A program made the translations under genes and the position numbers. The notes under the pieces are model-generated. The model was given only the letters and a program-made list of their open reading frames with translations. It was not told the origin of the DNA and did not search any database. A stretch of DNA of 64,000 nucleotides, taken from positions 4,464,001-4,528,000 of the forward strand of contig NZ_CP022753.1 of the NCBI RefSeq assembly GCF_002263495.1, given 5' to 3'. The DNA is from Nocardiopsis gilva YIM 90087. Lineage in GTDB: Bacteria; Actinomycetota; Actinomycetes; Streptosporangiales; Streptosporangiaceae. This document shows, one piece after another, positions 41,334 through 51,071 of the stretch (position 1 is its first letter; the number at the start of each line of letters is the position of its first letter).

Positions 41334-42764
41334 TCAGCCGCTCTCGGCGGAGTCGGGGTGGCCCGTCTCCGCCGGCTCGTCCGGGATCCGTTCCACCAGG
41401 ACTGTCGCGGTCCGGTTGCGGCGCCCGACCGCGTCCTCGGCGGTCAGCCTGAGCCCAGCGTAGTCCGCCCGGGACCCGCTGATGGGGACCCGCCCCAGGG
41501 CGTAGGCCAGCAGGCCCCCGACGGTCTCGACATCGGCGGTGTCCAGCTCCACCTCGAACAGCGCGGCCAGCTCGCCCAGCGGCAGCCGGGCGGTGACCCG
41601 CGCCCGGTCCTCCCCGAGCCGCTCGATCGGCGGGATCTCGTCGTCGTACTCGTCGGTGATCTCGCCGACGATCTCCTCGACGATGTCCTCGATCGTGACC
41701 AGTCCGGCCGTGCCGCCGTACTCGTCGATCACCACCGCCACGTGCGTGCGCTTGTGCTGCATCTCGCGCAGCAGCCCGTCGATGGGCTTGGAGTCCGGCA
41801 CGTAGTAGCCGACCCGCATGACGTCGCGCGCGGTGGTCCGCTCGGACGCCGCGGGGTCGCCCTTCTCGGCCCACAGCTCGCGCATCCGCGCGGCCACGTC
41901 CTTGATGTAGAGGATTCCGATGACGTCGTCCTCGTCCTCCCCGATCACCGGGATGCGGGAGAACCCGCTGCGCAGCGCCAGGTTCAGGCAGTCGTCCAGC
42001 ACGGCGTCGTGGTCGACGAACACGATGTCGGTGCGCGGCACCATGACCTCGCGGACCGAGGTGTCGTCGAGCTTGAACACCGAGTGGATCATCTGCCGTT
42101 CCTCGGCGTCGATCACATGCCCCCGCTCGGCCAGGTCGACCATGCGCCGCAGCTCGTCCTCACTGCTGAACGGCCCCTCGCGGTCGCCCTTGCCGCGCGG
42201 GGTCAGCCCGCGTCCGACGCGGACCAGGACGCGCGCCAGCGGACCGACAAGTACGCCGATCGGCGTCACGAGGGCCGCGCTGGCCAGCGCGATGGACTCG
42301 GCGAACTGGCGGCCCAGGATGCGGGGGGTCACCCCGATGAGCACGTAGTCCACGAGGACCATGAGCACGCCGGTCAGCCCGACGGCCGTCCAGCTCAGCC
42401 CGAAGCGGCCGATGAAGCCGACCGCCAGCGCCAGCCCCGCCAGGACCTCGCAGACCACCCGGAGCAGCAGCACCACGTTGAGGTGGCGCACCGGATCGGC
42501 GGCGATGGCCTCCAGGCGCCGCGCACCGATCCGCCCCGTGTCGACGACGTGGCCGACGCCCATCCGCGCGGTGCGGGTGACGGCGACCTCGGCGCTGACG
42601 AAGAACGCGGCGAGCACGGTGAGGACGGCCGCAGCGGTGAACGCGCCGATGGGCGGGATCGCGCTGTGGACCGCGACGGCCGGCGCGACCGGTCCGGCGT
42701 ACTGCGAGGCGACCGCCGAGAGGACCGAGAGAACAGGGCCTTCGGCGGCGCCGGTGGCGCTCAT
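41334..42764 (-). CDS. CorC/HlyC-type membrane protein with CNNM and CBS domains
   Basis: A 476-residue protein: a DUF21/CNNM membrane domain with about four helices in residues 40-190, a CBS pair (about 230-350; [33 protein letters not shown]), and a C-terminal CorC_HlyC domain. Relatives affect magnesium/cobalt efflux; the actual substrate is uncertain. The gene starts 4 bp inside ybeY's end (ATGA), so it is translationally coupled. Confidence 0.9.
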   Translation of the reverse strand: MSATGAAEGPVLSVLSAVASQYAGPVAPAVAVHSAIPPIGAFTAAAVLTVLAAFFVSAEVAVTRTARMGVGHVVDTGRIGARRLEAIAADPVRHLNVVLLLRVVCEVLAGLALAVGFIGRFGLSWTAVGLTGVLMVLVDYVLIGVTPRILGRQFAESIALASAALVTPIGVLVGPLARVLVRVGRGLTPRGKGDREGPFSSEDELRRMVDLAERGHVIDAEERQMIHSVFKLDDTSVREVMVPRTDIVFVDHDAVLDDCLNLALRSGFSRIPVIGEDEDDVIGILYIKDVAARMRELWAEKGDPAASERTTARDVMRVGYYVPDSKPIDGLLREMQHKRTHVAVVIDEYGGTAGLVTIEDIVEEIVGEITDEYDDEIPPIERLGEDRARVTARLPLGELAALFEVELDTADVETVGGLLAYALGRVPISGSRADYAGLRLTAEDAVGRRNRTATVLVERIPDEPAETGHPDSAESG

Positions 42765-43261
42765 CGGGTGGTGTCGTTCCTCTCCCCGGCGGAATCGGCG
42801 GCCTCAGCCGCGAGGAGTCCCCGCCACCCCGCCAGGATCTCGCCCTGCAGGCCGAACATCTCCCGGTGCTCCTCAGGCTCGGCGTGGTCGTAGCCGAGCA
42901 GGTGCAGGATGCCGTGCGTGCACAGCAGGTCGGTCTCGTCCTGCGCGCTGTGTCCGGCCTTCTCCGCCTGCTTCGCGGCCACCTGCGGGCAGATGATCAC
43001 ATCGCCCAGGATCCCCGGCTCCGAGGTGCGCTCCCCGCTTCCCGGACGCAGCTCGTCCATGGGGAAGGACAGCACGTCGGTGGGGCCGGGCTCGTCCATC
43101 CAGCGGATGTGCAGCTCGGTCATGGGGCCCTCGTCGACGAGGACGATGGACAGCTCCGCGAGCGGGTGCACCCGCATCGCGTCGAGGGCGTAGCGGGCCA
43201 GCCGGGCCAGCCGCTCCTCGTCCGCGGGGACGCCGGACTCGTTCGCGACGTCGATACTCAT
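42761..43261 (-). CDS. ybeY: Endoribonuclease YbeY (rRNA maturation factor)
   Basis: A 166-residue metalloprotein with the zinc motif [11 protein letters not shown] (three His) followed by EPEEHREMF, and the N-terminal [16 protein letters not shown] and [10 protein letters not shown] segments. It acts in 16S rRNA 3'-end maturation and ribosome quality control. It is between phoH and corC, as in most bacteria. Confidence 0.96.
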   Translation of the reverse strand: MSIDVANESGVPADEERLARLARYALDAMRVHPLAELSIVLVDEGPMTELHIRWMDEPGPTDVLSFPMDELRPGSGERTSEPGILGDVIICPQVAAKQAEKAGHSAQDETDLLCTHGILHLLGYDHAEPEEHREMFGLQGEILAGWRGLLAAEAADSAGERNDTTR

Positions 43262-43313
43262 TGTTCAGCGCGCCTTATCTGTTCGTGGGCCCTACGGGGT
43301 CGCCCGCGGGGGG

Positions 43314-44423
43314 TCATCCGGCGCCGCCGGTGGTGCCGTCGGAGTCGGGCGCAGGGTCCGAGCCGCGCGCGCCCGCCGACGGGGTGCCCGAGCGGGTGCC
43401 GGAACGGCCCTTGCGATGGCTGTTGCCCTGCTGGTCGGTCTGCCGGTTGCTCTGCTCATAGTCATACCGCCCATAGGCGTCGACGATCGCGCTCACGAGC
43501 TTGTGTCGCACCACGTCGTTGCTGTCGAGCCAGCAGAAGTCGATGTCGTTGAGACCGTCCAGGATCTTCGCGATGGTGCGCAGGCCGCTGGACGTCCCGC
43601 CGGGCAGGTCGACCTGGGTGACGTCACCGGTGACCACGATCTTCGAGCCGAAGCCGAGCCGGGTCAGGAACATCTTCATCTGCTCGGGCGAGGTGTTCTG
43701 GGCCTCGTCGAGGATGATGAAGGAGTCGTTGAGGGTCCGGCCCCGCATGTAGGCCAGCGGTGCCACCTCGATGGTCCCCGAGTCCATCAGCTTGGGGATC
43801 GAATCGGGGTCCAGCATGTCGTGCAGGGCGTCGTAGAGCGGCCGCAGATACGGGTCGATCTTCTCGTAGAGCGTGCCGGGCAGGAAGCCCAGCCGCTCTC
43901 CGGCCTCGACCGCGGGGCGCGTGAGGATGATCCGGTTGACCTGCTTGTTCTGCAGCGCCTTGACCGCCTTGGCCATCGCCAGGTAGGTCTTGCCGGTCCC
44001 GGCCGGGCCGATACCGAAGACGATCGTGTGCTTGTCGATGGAGTCGACGTAGCGCTTCTGGTTGAGCGTCTTGGGGCGGATCGTGCGGCCGCGCGCCGAG
44101 AGGATGTTCATCGTCAGCACGTCCGCGGGGCGCTCGCCGCTCGCGGAGCGGAGCATGGCCAGCGTCCGGTCGACGGCGTCGGGGGTGAGGTGGGCGCCGT
44201 TCTTGGCGAGCTCGATAAGTTCTTCGATCAAGCGCACGGCCATCGCGGTCTCTTCGGGGCTGCCGCTGATGGTGATCTCGTTGCCCCGGACGTGGATGTC
44301 GCTCTCGAAGGAGCGCTCGACCGTCCGGAGGAGTTCGTCGCCGGATCCCAGCAGGTTGACCATGGTGTGCTCTTCGGGCACCACGATCTTGACCTGGGTG
44401 CTGTGTTGTGTTGACTCGACCAT
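43314..44423 (-). CDS. PhoH family ATPase (PhoH-like/YbeZ)
   Basis: A 369-residue cytosolic P-loop ATPase. An N-terminal KH-like part ([21 protein letters not shown]) precedes the PhoH domain with Walker [14 protein letters not shown] near residue 138 and Walker [10 protein letters not shown], then [11 protein letters not shown]. The last 45 residues are Arg/Ser/Gly-rich and probably disordered. Partner of YbeY in RNA metabolism in many bacteria; its gene directly precedes ybeY (52 bases). The ATG at 44423 fits homologues. Confidence 0.93.
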   Translation of the reverse strand: MVESTQHSTQVKIVVPEEHTMVNLLGSGDELLRTVERSFESDIHVRGNEITISGSPEETAMAVRLIEELIELAKNGAHLTPDAVDRTLAMLRSASGERPADVLTMNILSARGRTIRPKTLNQKRYVDSIDKHTIVFGIGPAGTGKTYLAMAKAVKALQNKQVNRIILTRPAVEAGERLGFLPGTLYEKIDPYLRPLYDALHDMLDPDSIPKLMDSGTIEVAPLAYMRGRTLNDSFIILDEAQNTSPEQMKMFLTRLGFGSKIVVTGDVTQVDLPGGTSSGLRTIAKILDGLNDIDFCWLDSNDVVRHKLVSAIVDAYGRYDYEQSNRQTDQQGNSHRKGRSGTRSGTPSAGARGSDPAPDSDGTTGGAG

Positions 44424-44608
44424 GGTGTGGCCTTGCGGCCGTCTCGCCCCTACCTCTCGCGTCCGTCGGCATCATGGTGACTCAGGGGCTCCGACTGAGA
44501 GGCGATGCGACCACTCACGCTCAGTGGCGTGATCGCAGAGGTCCCAGCGAAGGCTGCCGTCGATTGAATTCTATCAACGGCGCCACCTCGGGCCCGCGAG
44601 CCGCAGGC

Positions 44609-44965
44609 CTACCCGGGCGGCCACTCCAGACCGCGGCCCCCCAGCAGGTGTCCGTGCACGTGGAAGACGGTCTGCCCGGCTCCGGCGCCGGTGTTGAAGA
44701 CCAGCCGGTAGCCGCTCTCGGCGATGCCCTCGACCACGGCCACCTCGTGCGCCTCGCGGGCGATCTCGTCCATCAGGCCGAGGTCCGCCCGGCCGACCGC
44801 CCCGGCGTCGGGGTAGTGGTCCCGCGGGACCATCAGCACGTGGGTGGGCGCCTGCGGGTTGATGTCACGGATGGCGACCGTGCGCTCGCCTTCCCGCACC
44901 ATCTCAGCGGGCACCTCTCCCGCGACGATCTTGCAGAACAGGCAGTCGGGTGCGGTCCTGGCCAC
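44609..44965 (-). CDS. HIT family protein (histidine triad nucleotide hydrolase)
   Basis: A 118-residue HINT/HIT protein: N-terminal CLFCKIVAGEVPAEMVREG, then DINPQAPTHVLMVPRDHY, NTGAGAGQTVFHVHGHLLGG with the HxHxH triad. Likely hydrolyses AMP-conjugates such as purine phosphoramidates. The GTG at 44965 has GGAGGG 3-4 bases upstream; the long frame to 45529 is not coding. It is the upstream neighbour of phoH (185 bases). Confidence 0.93.
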   Translation of the reverse strand: MARTAPDCLFCKIVAGEVPAEMVREGERTVAIRDINPQAPTHVLMVPRDHYPDAGAVGRADLGLMDEIAREAHEVAVVEGIAESGYRLVFNTGAGAGQTVFHVHGHLLGGRGLEWPPG

Positions 44966-45312
44966 CGGCCCTCCCTCGTTGTCTCCTCTACGGCCAAGCA
45001 AATGTCCACCCCGCACTCTAGCGAGGACTGCGGCCGGACGCGTGCTCCCGCCCGCCCTCAGCGGCGATGCCGAGGCCCGGCCCGCTGGCCGGAGGCGGGC
45101 GGGGCCGGATGTGGCGCCGGTTCCCGCCCCCAGGGCCGACCGAAGAGGGCTATTCTGTTGCTTCGCGTGACTTCGCCCACGCCGCGCCGGTTTTGCTATG
45201 GTCGCTTCGCTCACGGACGGTGACGGCGCGGCGAATCGCGCCCGAAGGGAACCGATGACCCCTCCCGGCACACAACAGGGTCGGACAACACAATCAGGTG
45301 AGAAGAACCGGC
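44966..45312 (+). promoter_or_regulatory. Divergent control region, HIT gene / sigma-factor gene
   Basis: 347 bases. GGGAACC at 45248-45254 resembles the -35 of ECF-type promoters (GGAAC), about 60 bases before the sigma gene, so autoregulation is possible. TATGGT at about 45197 is an alternative -10. No gene is supported here. Confidence 0.35.
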
Positions 45313-45903
45313 ATGCCCTTTCGTAAACCCGGCGACAAGGGCGCGCGTCCAACGGACGTGACAGAAACGATGGTCGCGGGAGCCTCCGCAGCGGCGGTGA
45401 CATCGGTCGGATGGGATGCCGACCAAGCGGTGACTCAGCTGTACAGCGAGCACTATCGGCCCCTGGTCCGTTTGGCCGTCCTCCTCGTTCGCGATCACGC
45501 GACCGCCGAAGAAGTCGTCCAAGACGCATTCGTCGCCATGCACGGCGCTTGGCGCCGGTTGCGGGACCCGAGCAAGGCGCTGTCCTATCTGCGCCAGTCC
45601 GTGGTCAACCGCGCCCGGTCGGTGCTGCGGCACCGGGCCGTCGTCGAGAAGCACGCGCCCAAGGCGCTCCCCGACGCCCCCAGTGCCGAGCATGGTGCCC
45701 TCGGTGAGCTGGAACGCGCGGCGGTGATCGAGGCGCTGCGCCGACTGCCCACCCGCCAGCGCGAAGCTATCGTGCTCCGGTATTACGGTGATCTCTCAGA
45801 GGCACAGATCGCCGACGCCATGGGCATCAGCCGGGGTGCGGTGAAGAGCCATACCGCGCGGGGCATCGCCGCGCTCCGCACGGTTCTGGAGCAGACGACA
45901 TGA
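45313..45903 (+). CDS. SigE-family ECF RNA polymerase sigma factor
   Basis: A 196-residue ECF sigma factor of the actinobacterial SigE family. Region 2 covers about 40-105 (LYSEHYRPLVRLAVLLVRDHATAEEVVQDAFVAM); region 4 covers 135-190 (LRRLPTRQREAIVLRYYGDLSEAQIADAMGISRGAVKSHTARG). The ATG at 45313 is preceded by AGGTGAGAAG; an in-frame GTG at 45298 is possible. It is coupled (ATGA) to the following membrane protein gene, a probable partner. Confidence 0.92.
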   Translation: MPFRKPGDKGARPTDVTETMVAGASAAAVTSVGWDADQAVTQLYSEHYRPLVRLAVLLVRDHATAEEVVQDAFVAMHGAWRRLRDPSKALSYLRQSVVNRARSVLRHRAVVEKHAPKALPDAPSAEHGALGELERAAVIEALRRLPTRQREAIVLRYYGDLSEAQIADAMGISRGAVKSHTARGIAALRTVLEQTT

Positions 45904-46679
45904 CCGATCCATACGACGAGGGCATCGATGAGCGCCTGAGCGCCATCCTGCGCGCCGAGGCCGACTCCGTCATGCCCTCTCCCGAGGGGCTGGAGAAGAT
46001 CCGCGCCCGCACCGAGCAGCGCCGGGTGTGGTCGACCTTCGGTCTGCCCTGGATCCGCCCGGTCCTGGCCGTGGGCGCGGCGGCACTCATCGCCGGGTCC
46101 GTTCTGATCGGCACCCCGCAGGTGCGCGACCAGCTCCTGCCGTCGTCGCTCACCTCGCCGACCGGTCCGAGCGACATCACGCGCGAGAGAGACAGCGGCG
46201 ACCGGGCCGCCGGAGAGCTGGACGGACCGGTCGCATCGGACTCCGGGACGCGCGGGCAGAACCCGGAGCAGAGCCCGTCCCCGACCGATCCCGAGGCAGG
46301 GGACGCCTCGCCCGGCGACGGTGCGTCCGGCGACGGTGCGGCCACGGCGGCCGCCTGCCCGCCCGGCCGCACCCCCAGCGGACGGCCGTCCAAGGAGGCC
46401 GACAAGGGCGACGGCTCCGACGACACGGACGGCGGCCAGGCGTCGGGCGGAGACCACGACGGGACCGACTGCGTTCCGACCCAGGACCCCGAGAACCCCG
46501 ACGACACCGGGGGAAACGACCCCGATGGCACCGATACCGGCGGCGACAACGGGGACCAGGGCTCGGGCGGTGAGGACGGCACCGACGGCGCCACGCCCTC
46601 GCCCGGTACCAACACCGGCGATACCAACGACGCCTCCGGCGAGACGCCGGTCCCGGCGACCGGCACCCCGGAGATGTAG
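45900..46679 (+). CDS. Single-pass membrane protein with acidic Gly/Asp/Thr-rich exterior; putative sigma partner
   Basis: A 259-residue protein: a cytoplasmic N-terminus of about 48 residues (DERLSAILRAEADSVMPSPEGLEKIRARTE), one membrane helix (about 52-73), then about 185 extracellular residues very rich in Asp, Gly, Thr, Ser and Pro with only two Cys. No zinc anti-sigma motif (HxxxCxxC) is present. Overlap with the sigma gene and topology suggest a regulatory partner, but this is inference from arrangement only. It converges on rsmE with only 9 bases between stops and no terminator. Confidence 0.7.
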   Translation: MTDPYDEGIDERLSAILRAEADSVMPSPEGLEKIRARTEQRRVWSTFGLPWIRPVLAVGAAALIAGSVLIGTPQVRDQLLPSSLTSPTGPSDITRERDSGDRAAGELDGPVASDSGTRGQNPEQSPSPTDPEAGDASPGDGASGDGAATAAACPPGRTPSGRPSKEADKGDGSDDTDGGQASGGDHDGTDCVPTQDPENPDDTGGNDPDGTDTGGDNGDQGSGGEDGTDGATPSPGTNTGDTNDASGETPVPATGTPEM

Positions 46680-46688
46680 CCGGACGGG

Positions 46689-47447
46689 CTACCAGCGGCC
46701 GCTGCGGGCCTGCAGAACGGCGAGCGCGGCGACGCCCGCGGTGGAGGTGCGCAGCACGGTCGGCCCGAGGAGCGCACGCACGGCGCCGGCCTCCTCGAAG
46801 GCCCGCAGTTCCGCGTCGGTGAACCCGCCCTCGGGGCCCACCACCACGACGATGCCGCCCGCCGGAGCGTCCCCCGCCGCCGCGCCGCTCTCGGGGAGCT
46901 TGAGCGCGGACAGCCGCTCGTCGGTGTCCTCGTGCAGGACGATGCCCAGGTCGACGGTGGCGAGCAGGGCGGCGACGTCGCGGGTGGCGGCCAGATCAGC
47001 GACCTCCGGGATCCGGCTGCGCCGGGCCTGCTTGGCCGCCTCGCGGGCCGTGGCCCGCCACTTGGCCAGCGACTTGGCGGCGCGCTCGGCCTTCCAGCGG
47101 GTCACGCAGCGCTCGGCTGACCACGGCACGATCGCGTCGACCCCGGCCTCGGTCATGACCTCGACGGACAGCTCGCCGCGGTCGCCCTTGGGCAGCGCCT
47201 GCACGACCGTGATGGCCGGGCTGGGCCGCGGCTCGACGCGGCGCTCCCGCACGGCGCAGACCACGGAGTCCTTGCCGACGTCGGTGACCACGCAGCGCGC
47301 CCGCGTCCCCGCACCGTCGACGAGATCCACGGTCTCGCCGACGGTGATACGGCGGACCACGGCCGCGTGCCGCCCCTCGGGCCCGGACAGCAGCACGCGG
47401 TCCTGATCGAGCTCACCCGCCCCGGCCAGGAAAACCGGAGGTGTCAA
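46689..47447 (-). CDS. rsmE: 16S rRNA (uracil1498-N3)-methyltransferase
   Basis: A 252-residue SPOUT-class methyltransferase. The N-terminal PUA-like part contains GPEGRHAAVVRRITVGETVDLVDG; the C-terminal knot has SVEVMTEAGVDAIVPWSAERCVTRW, VVVGPEGGFTDAEL and LGPTVLRTSTAGVAAL, the SAM-binding motifs. It methylates U1498 of 16S rRNA. It is directly downstream of dnaJ on the minus strand (22 bases). Confidence 0.95.
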   Translation of the reverse strand: MTPPVFLAGAGELDQDRVLLSGPEGRHAAVVRRITVGETVDLVDGAGTRARCVVTDVGKDSVVCAVRERRVEPRPSPAITVVQALPKGDRGELSVEVMTEAGVDAIVPWSAERCVTRWKAERAAKSLAKWRATAREAAKQARRSRIPEVADLAATRDVAALLATVDLGIVLHEDTDERLSALKLPESGAAAGDAPAGGIVVVVGPEGGFTDAELRAFEEAGAVRALLGPTVLRTSTAGVAALAVLQARSGRW

Positions 47448-47468
47448 CGCAATCCCCTTGTTTCCCTG

Positions 47469-48617
47469 TTACCTGGCGCCGAACGCGTCACGCAGCTTGG
47501 AGAACAGGCCGCTGTGGCCCGGACTGAACTTGCCCGGCGGCTTGTCCTCGCCGCGCAGCTCGGCGAACTTGCGCAGCATCGCCTCCTGCTCCTCGTCGAG
47601 CTTGGCCGGCGTCTCCACGTCGACCTGGATCATCAGGTCGCCGCGTCCGCTGCCGTCGAGCCGCTTGCTGCCCCGGCCGGCCAGCGTCATGACGTGCCCG
47701 GAGTTGGTGCCGGGCCGCAGGTCGATCTCCTCGGTGCCGTCCAGGGTCTCGAAGGTGAACGAGGCGCCGAGGGCCGCGGCCGTCATGGGGACGGTGATCG
47801 TGCAGTGGAGGTCGTCGCCGCGCCGCTCGAAGATGGGGTGCGGACGCTGCACGATCTCCAGGAAGATGTCGCCGCGCGGGCCGCCGTTGGGGCCGACCTC
47901 GCCCTCGCCGGCGAGCTGGATCTGGGTGCCGTCCTCGACACCGGCCGGGATCTGCACCTTGCGGGTGACCTTCTCGCGGACACGGCCCTCGCCCGAGCAG
48001 TCGGCGCACGGGTCGGTGATCACACTGCCCTGGCCCGAGCACTGCGGGCAGGGGCGGGTGGTCATGACCTGGCCCAGGAAGGAGCGCGCGACCTGGGAGA
48101 CCTCACCACGCCCGTGGCACATGTCACAGGTGCGGCGGTGGCTGCCCTTGGCCGTCCCCTCGCCCTGACAGGTGTCGCACAGGACGGCGGTGGGGAATGT
48201 CACGTCCTTGGTGACACCGAAGGCCGCCTCGGAGAGGTCGAGCTCGACGCGCACCTTGATGCTGCGCCCGCGGCGCACCCGGTCGCGCGGGCCGCGCCCG
48301 CCGCCGGGCTGCCCGCCGCCGAAGAAGGCGTTCATGATGTCGTCGAACGGGAAGCCCGTCGCGCCGAAGCCGCCGGCTCCGGCACCGGCGCCGCCACCGG
48401 GCGCGAACGGGTCGGCGCCCATGTCGAACATGCGCCGCTTGCTGTCGTCGGAGAGGACCTCGTAGGCCTGCGTCACTTCCTTGAAGCGCTCCTGGGTGGC
48501 CGGGTCGGGGTTGACGTCCGGGTGCAGCTCACGGGCGAGTCGGCGGTAAGCCTTCTTGATCTCGTCCTTGGACGCGTCCCGGCGCACACCGAGGATCTCG
48601 TAATAGTCGTTCGCCAC
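47469..48617 (-). CDS. dnaJ: Chaperone DnaJ
   Basis: A 382-residue type I Hsp40. The J domain (1-70) contains HPD in [13 protein letters not shown] Gly/Phe linker follows, then four zinc-finger repeats [32 protein letters not shown], and the C-terminal substrate domains. It starts one base after the hrcA stop, so hrcA-dnaJ form a unit under the CIRCE element. This is the hrcA-linked DnaJ (DnaJ2 type), not the one in the dnaK operon. Confidence 0.97.
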   Translation of the reverse strand: MANDYYEILGVRRDASKDEIKKAYRRLARELHPDVNPDPATQERFKEVTQAYEVLSDDSKRRMFDMGADPFAPGGGAGAGAGGFGATGFPFDDIMNAFFGGGQPGGGRGPRDRVRRGRSIKVRVELDLSEAAFGVTKDVTFPTAVLCDTCQGEGTAKGSHRRTCDMCHGRGEVSQVARSFLGQVMTTRPCPQCSGQGSVITDPCADCSGEGRVREKVTRKVQIPAGVEDGTQIQLAGEGEVGPNGGPRGDIFLEIVQRPHPIFERRGDDLHCTITVPMTAAALGASFTFETLDGTEEIDLRPGTNSGHVMTLAGRGSKRLDGSGRGDLMIQVDVETPAKLDEEQEAMLRKFAELRGEDKPPGKFSPGHSGLFSKLRDAFGAR

Positions 48618-49631
48618 TTACTGCCCCGCCAAAATCGTGCCTACGTACCGAGCCACAGCGCGTACCGCTCCCATCGTTCCGGGGTAATCCATGCGTGTCG
48701 GACCGACCACACCGAGCTTGGCCAGCGAGTGATCACCGATGCCGTAACCAGCGGAGACGATCGAGGTCGATCTGAAGCCCTCATGGGAGTTCTCTTCGCC
48801 GATGCGTACCGTGAGCGAGGAGGGGTCCCCCGCCTCACCAAGCAAACGGATGAGGACCACGTTCTCTTCCAGCGCTTCGAGTACCTCCCGAAGGCTAGCC
48901 GAGAAATCCATCGCGGCGAGATTCGCTGTTCCCGCCAGGACGATCTTCTCCTCGCGGCTTTCCACGAGGCTTTCCAGCAGGACCGACAGCACCGACGCCG
49001 CCATCCGCCGCTCGTCCGAGGGAACGAGCGTCGGCACATCGGCCAGGGCGGGCGGCACGTCGGTCAGCCACTTGCCGACCAGCAGCCGGTTGAGCAGAGT
49101 CCGGAGGTTCTCGACGCTGTCGTCGTCGACCCAGTCGAGGTGGTCGATCACCCGCTGCTCCACCCGTCCGGTGTCGGTGATCAACACCATCATCACCCGC
49201 TGCGGCCCCAGCGGCACGAGCTCGACGTGCTGCACGGCCGAACGGGTCAGGGACGGGTACTGGACGATCGCCACCTGCCGGGTCAGCTGCGCGAGCAGCC
49301 GCACCGTGCGGGTCACGATCTCGTCGAGGTCGACCGCACCGCCGAGGAACGTCTCGATCGCCCTCCGCTCCGCAGCGGACAGGGGCTTGACGGTGGACAG
49401 TCGGTCGACGAAGAGGCGGTAGCCCTTGTCCGTGGGGATGCGGCCGGCGCTTGTGTGCGGCTGGGTGATGTACCCCTCTTCTTCGAGAGCCACCATCTCA
49501 TTGCGGATCGTCGCCGGTGAGACACCGAGGGTGTGCCGATCCGACAAGGCCTTCGATCCCACGGGCTCCTTCGTGGACACGTAGTCCTCGACGATGGCAC
49601 GCAGAACCGCGAGTTTCCGGTCGTCGAGCAC
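48618..49631 (-). CDS. hrcA: Heat-inducible transcription repressor HrcA
   Basis: A 337-residue repressor. Winged helix at the N-terminus: [45 protein letters not shown]; the GAF-like dimerisation/GroE-sensing part follows. The GTG at 49631 has AGGAGG 7 bases upstream; the 17 extra codons to 49682 would run over CIRCE. It represses its own operon and probably groEL through CIRCE. Confidence 0.95.
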   Translation of the reverse strand: MLDDRKLAVLRAIVEDYVSTKEPVGSKALSDRHTLGVSPATIRNEMVALEEEGYITQPHTSAGRIPTDKGYRLFVDRLSTVKPLSAAERRAIETFLGGAVDLDEIVTRTVRLLAQLTRQVAIVQYPSLTRSAVQHVELVPLGPQRVMMVLITDTGRVEQRVIDHLDWVDDDSVENLRTLLNRLLVGKWLTDVPPALADVPTLVPSDERRMAASVLSVLLESLVESREEKIVLAGTANLAAMDFSASLREVLEALEENVVLIRLLGEAGDPSSLTVRIGEENSHEGFRSTSIVSAGYGIGDHSLAKLGVVGPTRMDYPGTMGAVRAVARYVGTILAGQ

Positions 49632-49642
49632 GCGCTCACCTC

Positions 49643-49669
49643 CTGGCACTCCGTGGTCTTGAGTGCTAA
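49643..49669 (-). promoter_or_regulatory. CIRCE operator of hrcA-dnaJ (one arm degenerate)
   Basis: Plus-strand sequence CTGGCACTC (49643-49651), 9-base spacer, GAGTGCTAA (49661-49669). The consensus is TTAGCACTC-N9-GAGTGCTAA: one arm is perfect, the other matches at 7 of 9. On the minus strand the imperfect arm runs into the AGGAGG ribosome site. TAGAAT just upstream is a likely -10 overlapping the perfect arm. Confidence 0.88.
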
Positions 49670-49839
49670 TTCTATCCTCCATCGCAAGGTCGTTCCGGGA
49701 TCGGACCGGCGGCCCGCCCCCGTCCGGGCTAAGCCGCCCCCGCGACAGCGCCCGCGATCAGGGGCGTCCGCGCCGGGGTGGCCGCCGCCACCGGGATGGC
49801 TGGAGGGGCTCCGGTCTTCAGGCGCGGGAATCCGGCTCC

Positions 49840-50075
49840 CTACGTATGCGGGGCAGGAAACGTCGTTCCGCCCCGGCGGAACGACGTCAGGTAATAGGAT
49901 GCTCGCGTCAGGTACCGCCGGACGGGCGGGAACGGAGCCGTCAGGCTCGAAAGCCTGTGGAGACCTTGGTAAGACCACCCGAAGCGGCGGCTCTGGTCGC
50001 TGAAGCAGGAACCCACCGAGACCCGCAGAGGCGGGTGGCAGGGATCCCGGGCCTGCAGGCCCGGGAGGACGTCAA
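49840..50075 (+). mobile_element. IS200/IS605-like right-end relic without tnpB
   Basis: The segment resembles the 3' end of actinobacterial TnpB elements: GCTGAAGCAGGAACCCACC (about 49999-50017), a GGCGGGTGG half-hairpin, GGCAGGGATCCC, a 20-base palindrome (50046-50065), and the closing GGGAGGACGTCAA. A further 13-bp hairpin (49860-49872/49875-49887) stands upstream. No TnpA or TnpB reading frame remains. In intact elements this region is the omegaRNA scaffold plus transposon end. Identification is from recalled sequence pattern, not a search. Confidence 0.55.
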
Positions 50076-50081
50076 TACAAT
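50076..50081 (+). promoter_or_regulatory. Candidate -10 for the DUF3097 gene at the relic boundary
   Basis: TACAAT begins right after the relic's closing GTCAA and ends 8 bases before the GTG at 50090, so the message would be leaderless or nearly so. No -35 is recognisable. Confidence 0.45.
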
Positions 50082-50089
50082 CCGGGGCC

Positions 50090-50968
50090 GTGTGCATCCA
50101 CTCACCCAACAGCAGCGAGACCGGTTCCGGACGGCGGCCCAACGGCGACCGCTACGGCGGCGACGTCCTGGCGGGCGACTGGCGCCGCCCCCGCAAGGGC
50201 AGGGTCGCCGAAGTCCCCATCGAGCGCGACCTGGTGGTGGAGTCCGCCGACGAGCGGTTCTGCGGAGCCGTGGTCGATTGGGACAAGACCACCGTCACTC
50301 TGGAGGACCGGCACGGCGGGCGGCGCGTGTTCGACCTCACCCCGGCCGCCTTCCTGGTCGACGGTGAACCCGTCACGCTCGTGCGCCCGGCGGCCGCACC
50401 GCGCGGGCCGGCGCGCAGCGCCTCCGGCTCGATCGCGGTCCAGCACGCGCGCTCCCAGGTGGCCAAGGAGAGCCGGATCTATGTGGAGGGTGTCCACGAC
50501 GCCGAGCTCGTGGAGCAGGTGTGGGGCCACGACCTGCGCGTGGAGGGCGTGGTCGTGGAGTACCTGGAGGGGGTCGACCACCTCCCCGAGGTCGTGCGCG
50601 ACTTCGCCCCGGGGCCGCGTCGGCGGCTCGGGGTCCTGGTGGACCACCTCGTGCCGGGCTCCAAGGAGAGCCGGATCGCCGCCGAGGTGGCCTCGCCGCA
50701 CGTCCTGGTCACGGGCCATCCCTTTGTCGACGTCTGGCAGGCGGTGAAGCCGTCCGCCGTGGGCATCGACGCCTGGCCGCAGGTGCCGCGCGGCGTCCCG
50801 TGGAAGGAGGGGGTGCTGCGCGCTCTGGGCAGCCGGGAGGAGCCCGGGGAGGCCTGGCGGCGCATCCTAGGATCGGTACGGTCGTATGCCGATCTGGAAC
50901 CAGAACTACTCGGGCGCGTCGAAGAACTGATCGACTTCGTTACCGCCCCGTACGTGGTGGAAGACTAG
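50090..50968 (+). CDS. DUF3097 family protein
   Basis: A 292-residue cytosolic protein of the actinobacterial DUF3097 family. Landmarks are LAGDWRRPRKGRVAEV, SRIYVEGVHDAELVEQVWGHDLR (a toprim-like E...D arrangement), EYLEGVDHLPEVV, GVLVDHLVPGSKESRIA and VLVTGHPFVDVWQAVKP. The toprim-like pattern suggests nucleic-acid chemistry, but no function is established. Family members often lie near hrcA or hemW. It is oriented away from hrcA behind an IS relic; the GTG start lacks a ribosome site. Confidence 0.85.
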   Translation: MCIHSPNSSETGSGRRPNGDRYGGDVLAGDWRRPRKGRVAEVPIERDLVVESADERFCGAVVDWDKTTVTLEDRHGGRRVFDLTPAAFLVDGEPVTLVRPAAAPRGPARSASGSIAVQHARSQVAKESRIYVEGVHDAELVEQVWGHDLRVEGVVVEYLEGVDHLPEVVRDFAPGPRRRLGVLVDHLVPGSKESRIAAEVASPHVLVTGHPFVDVWQAVKPSAVGIDAWPQVPRGVPWKEGVLRALGSREEPGEAWRRILGSVRSYADLEPELLGRVEELIDFVTAPYVVED

Positions 50969-51071
50969 GGTCGCCTGAGAACCGACCGCGAGCACGCCTC
51001 GCGGTGCCCCCAATCCCGGGCGGTCGGACGTGACGATCGGCCCAACGCAAGCGGCATACCCAAGGGACATG

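Noticed and set aside
45067-45258. Small protein-coding genes in the HIT/sigma intergenic region
   Set aside because: Open frames there are short, Pro/Arg-rich and lack ribosome sites; promoter function explains the region better.
47367-49520. 717-codon open frame opposite dnaJ and hrcA
   Set aside because: It is antisense to two well-identified genes and has no recognisable domain.
49533-50003. Protein gene upstream of DUF3097
   Set aside because: The frame crosses the hrcA promoter and hairpin-rich relic sequence; its residues match the non-coding 3' end of TnpB elements rather than a protein.
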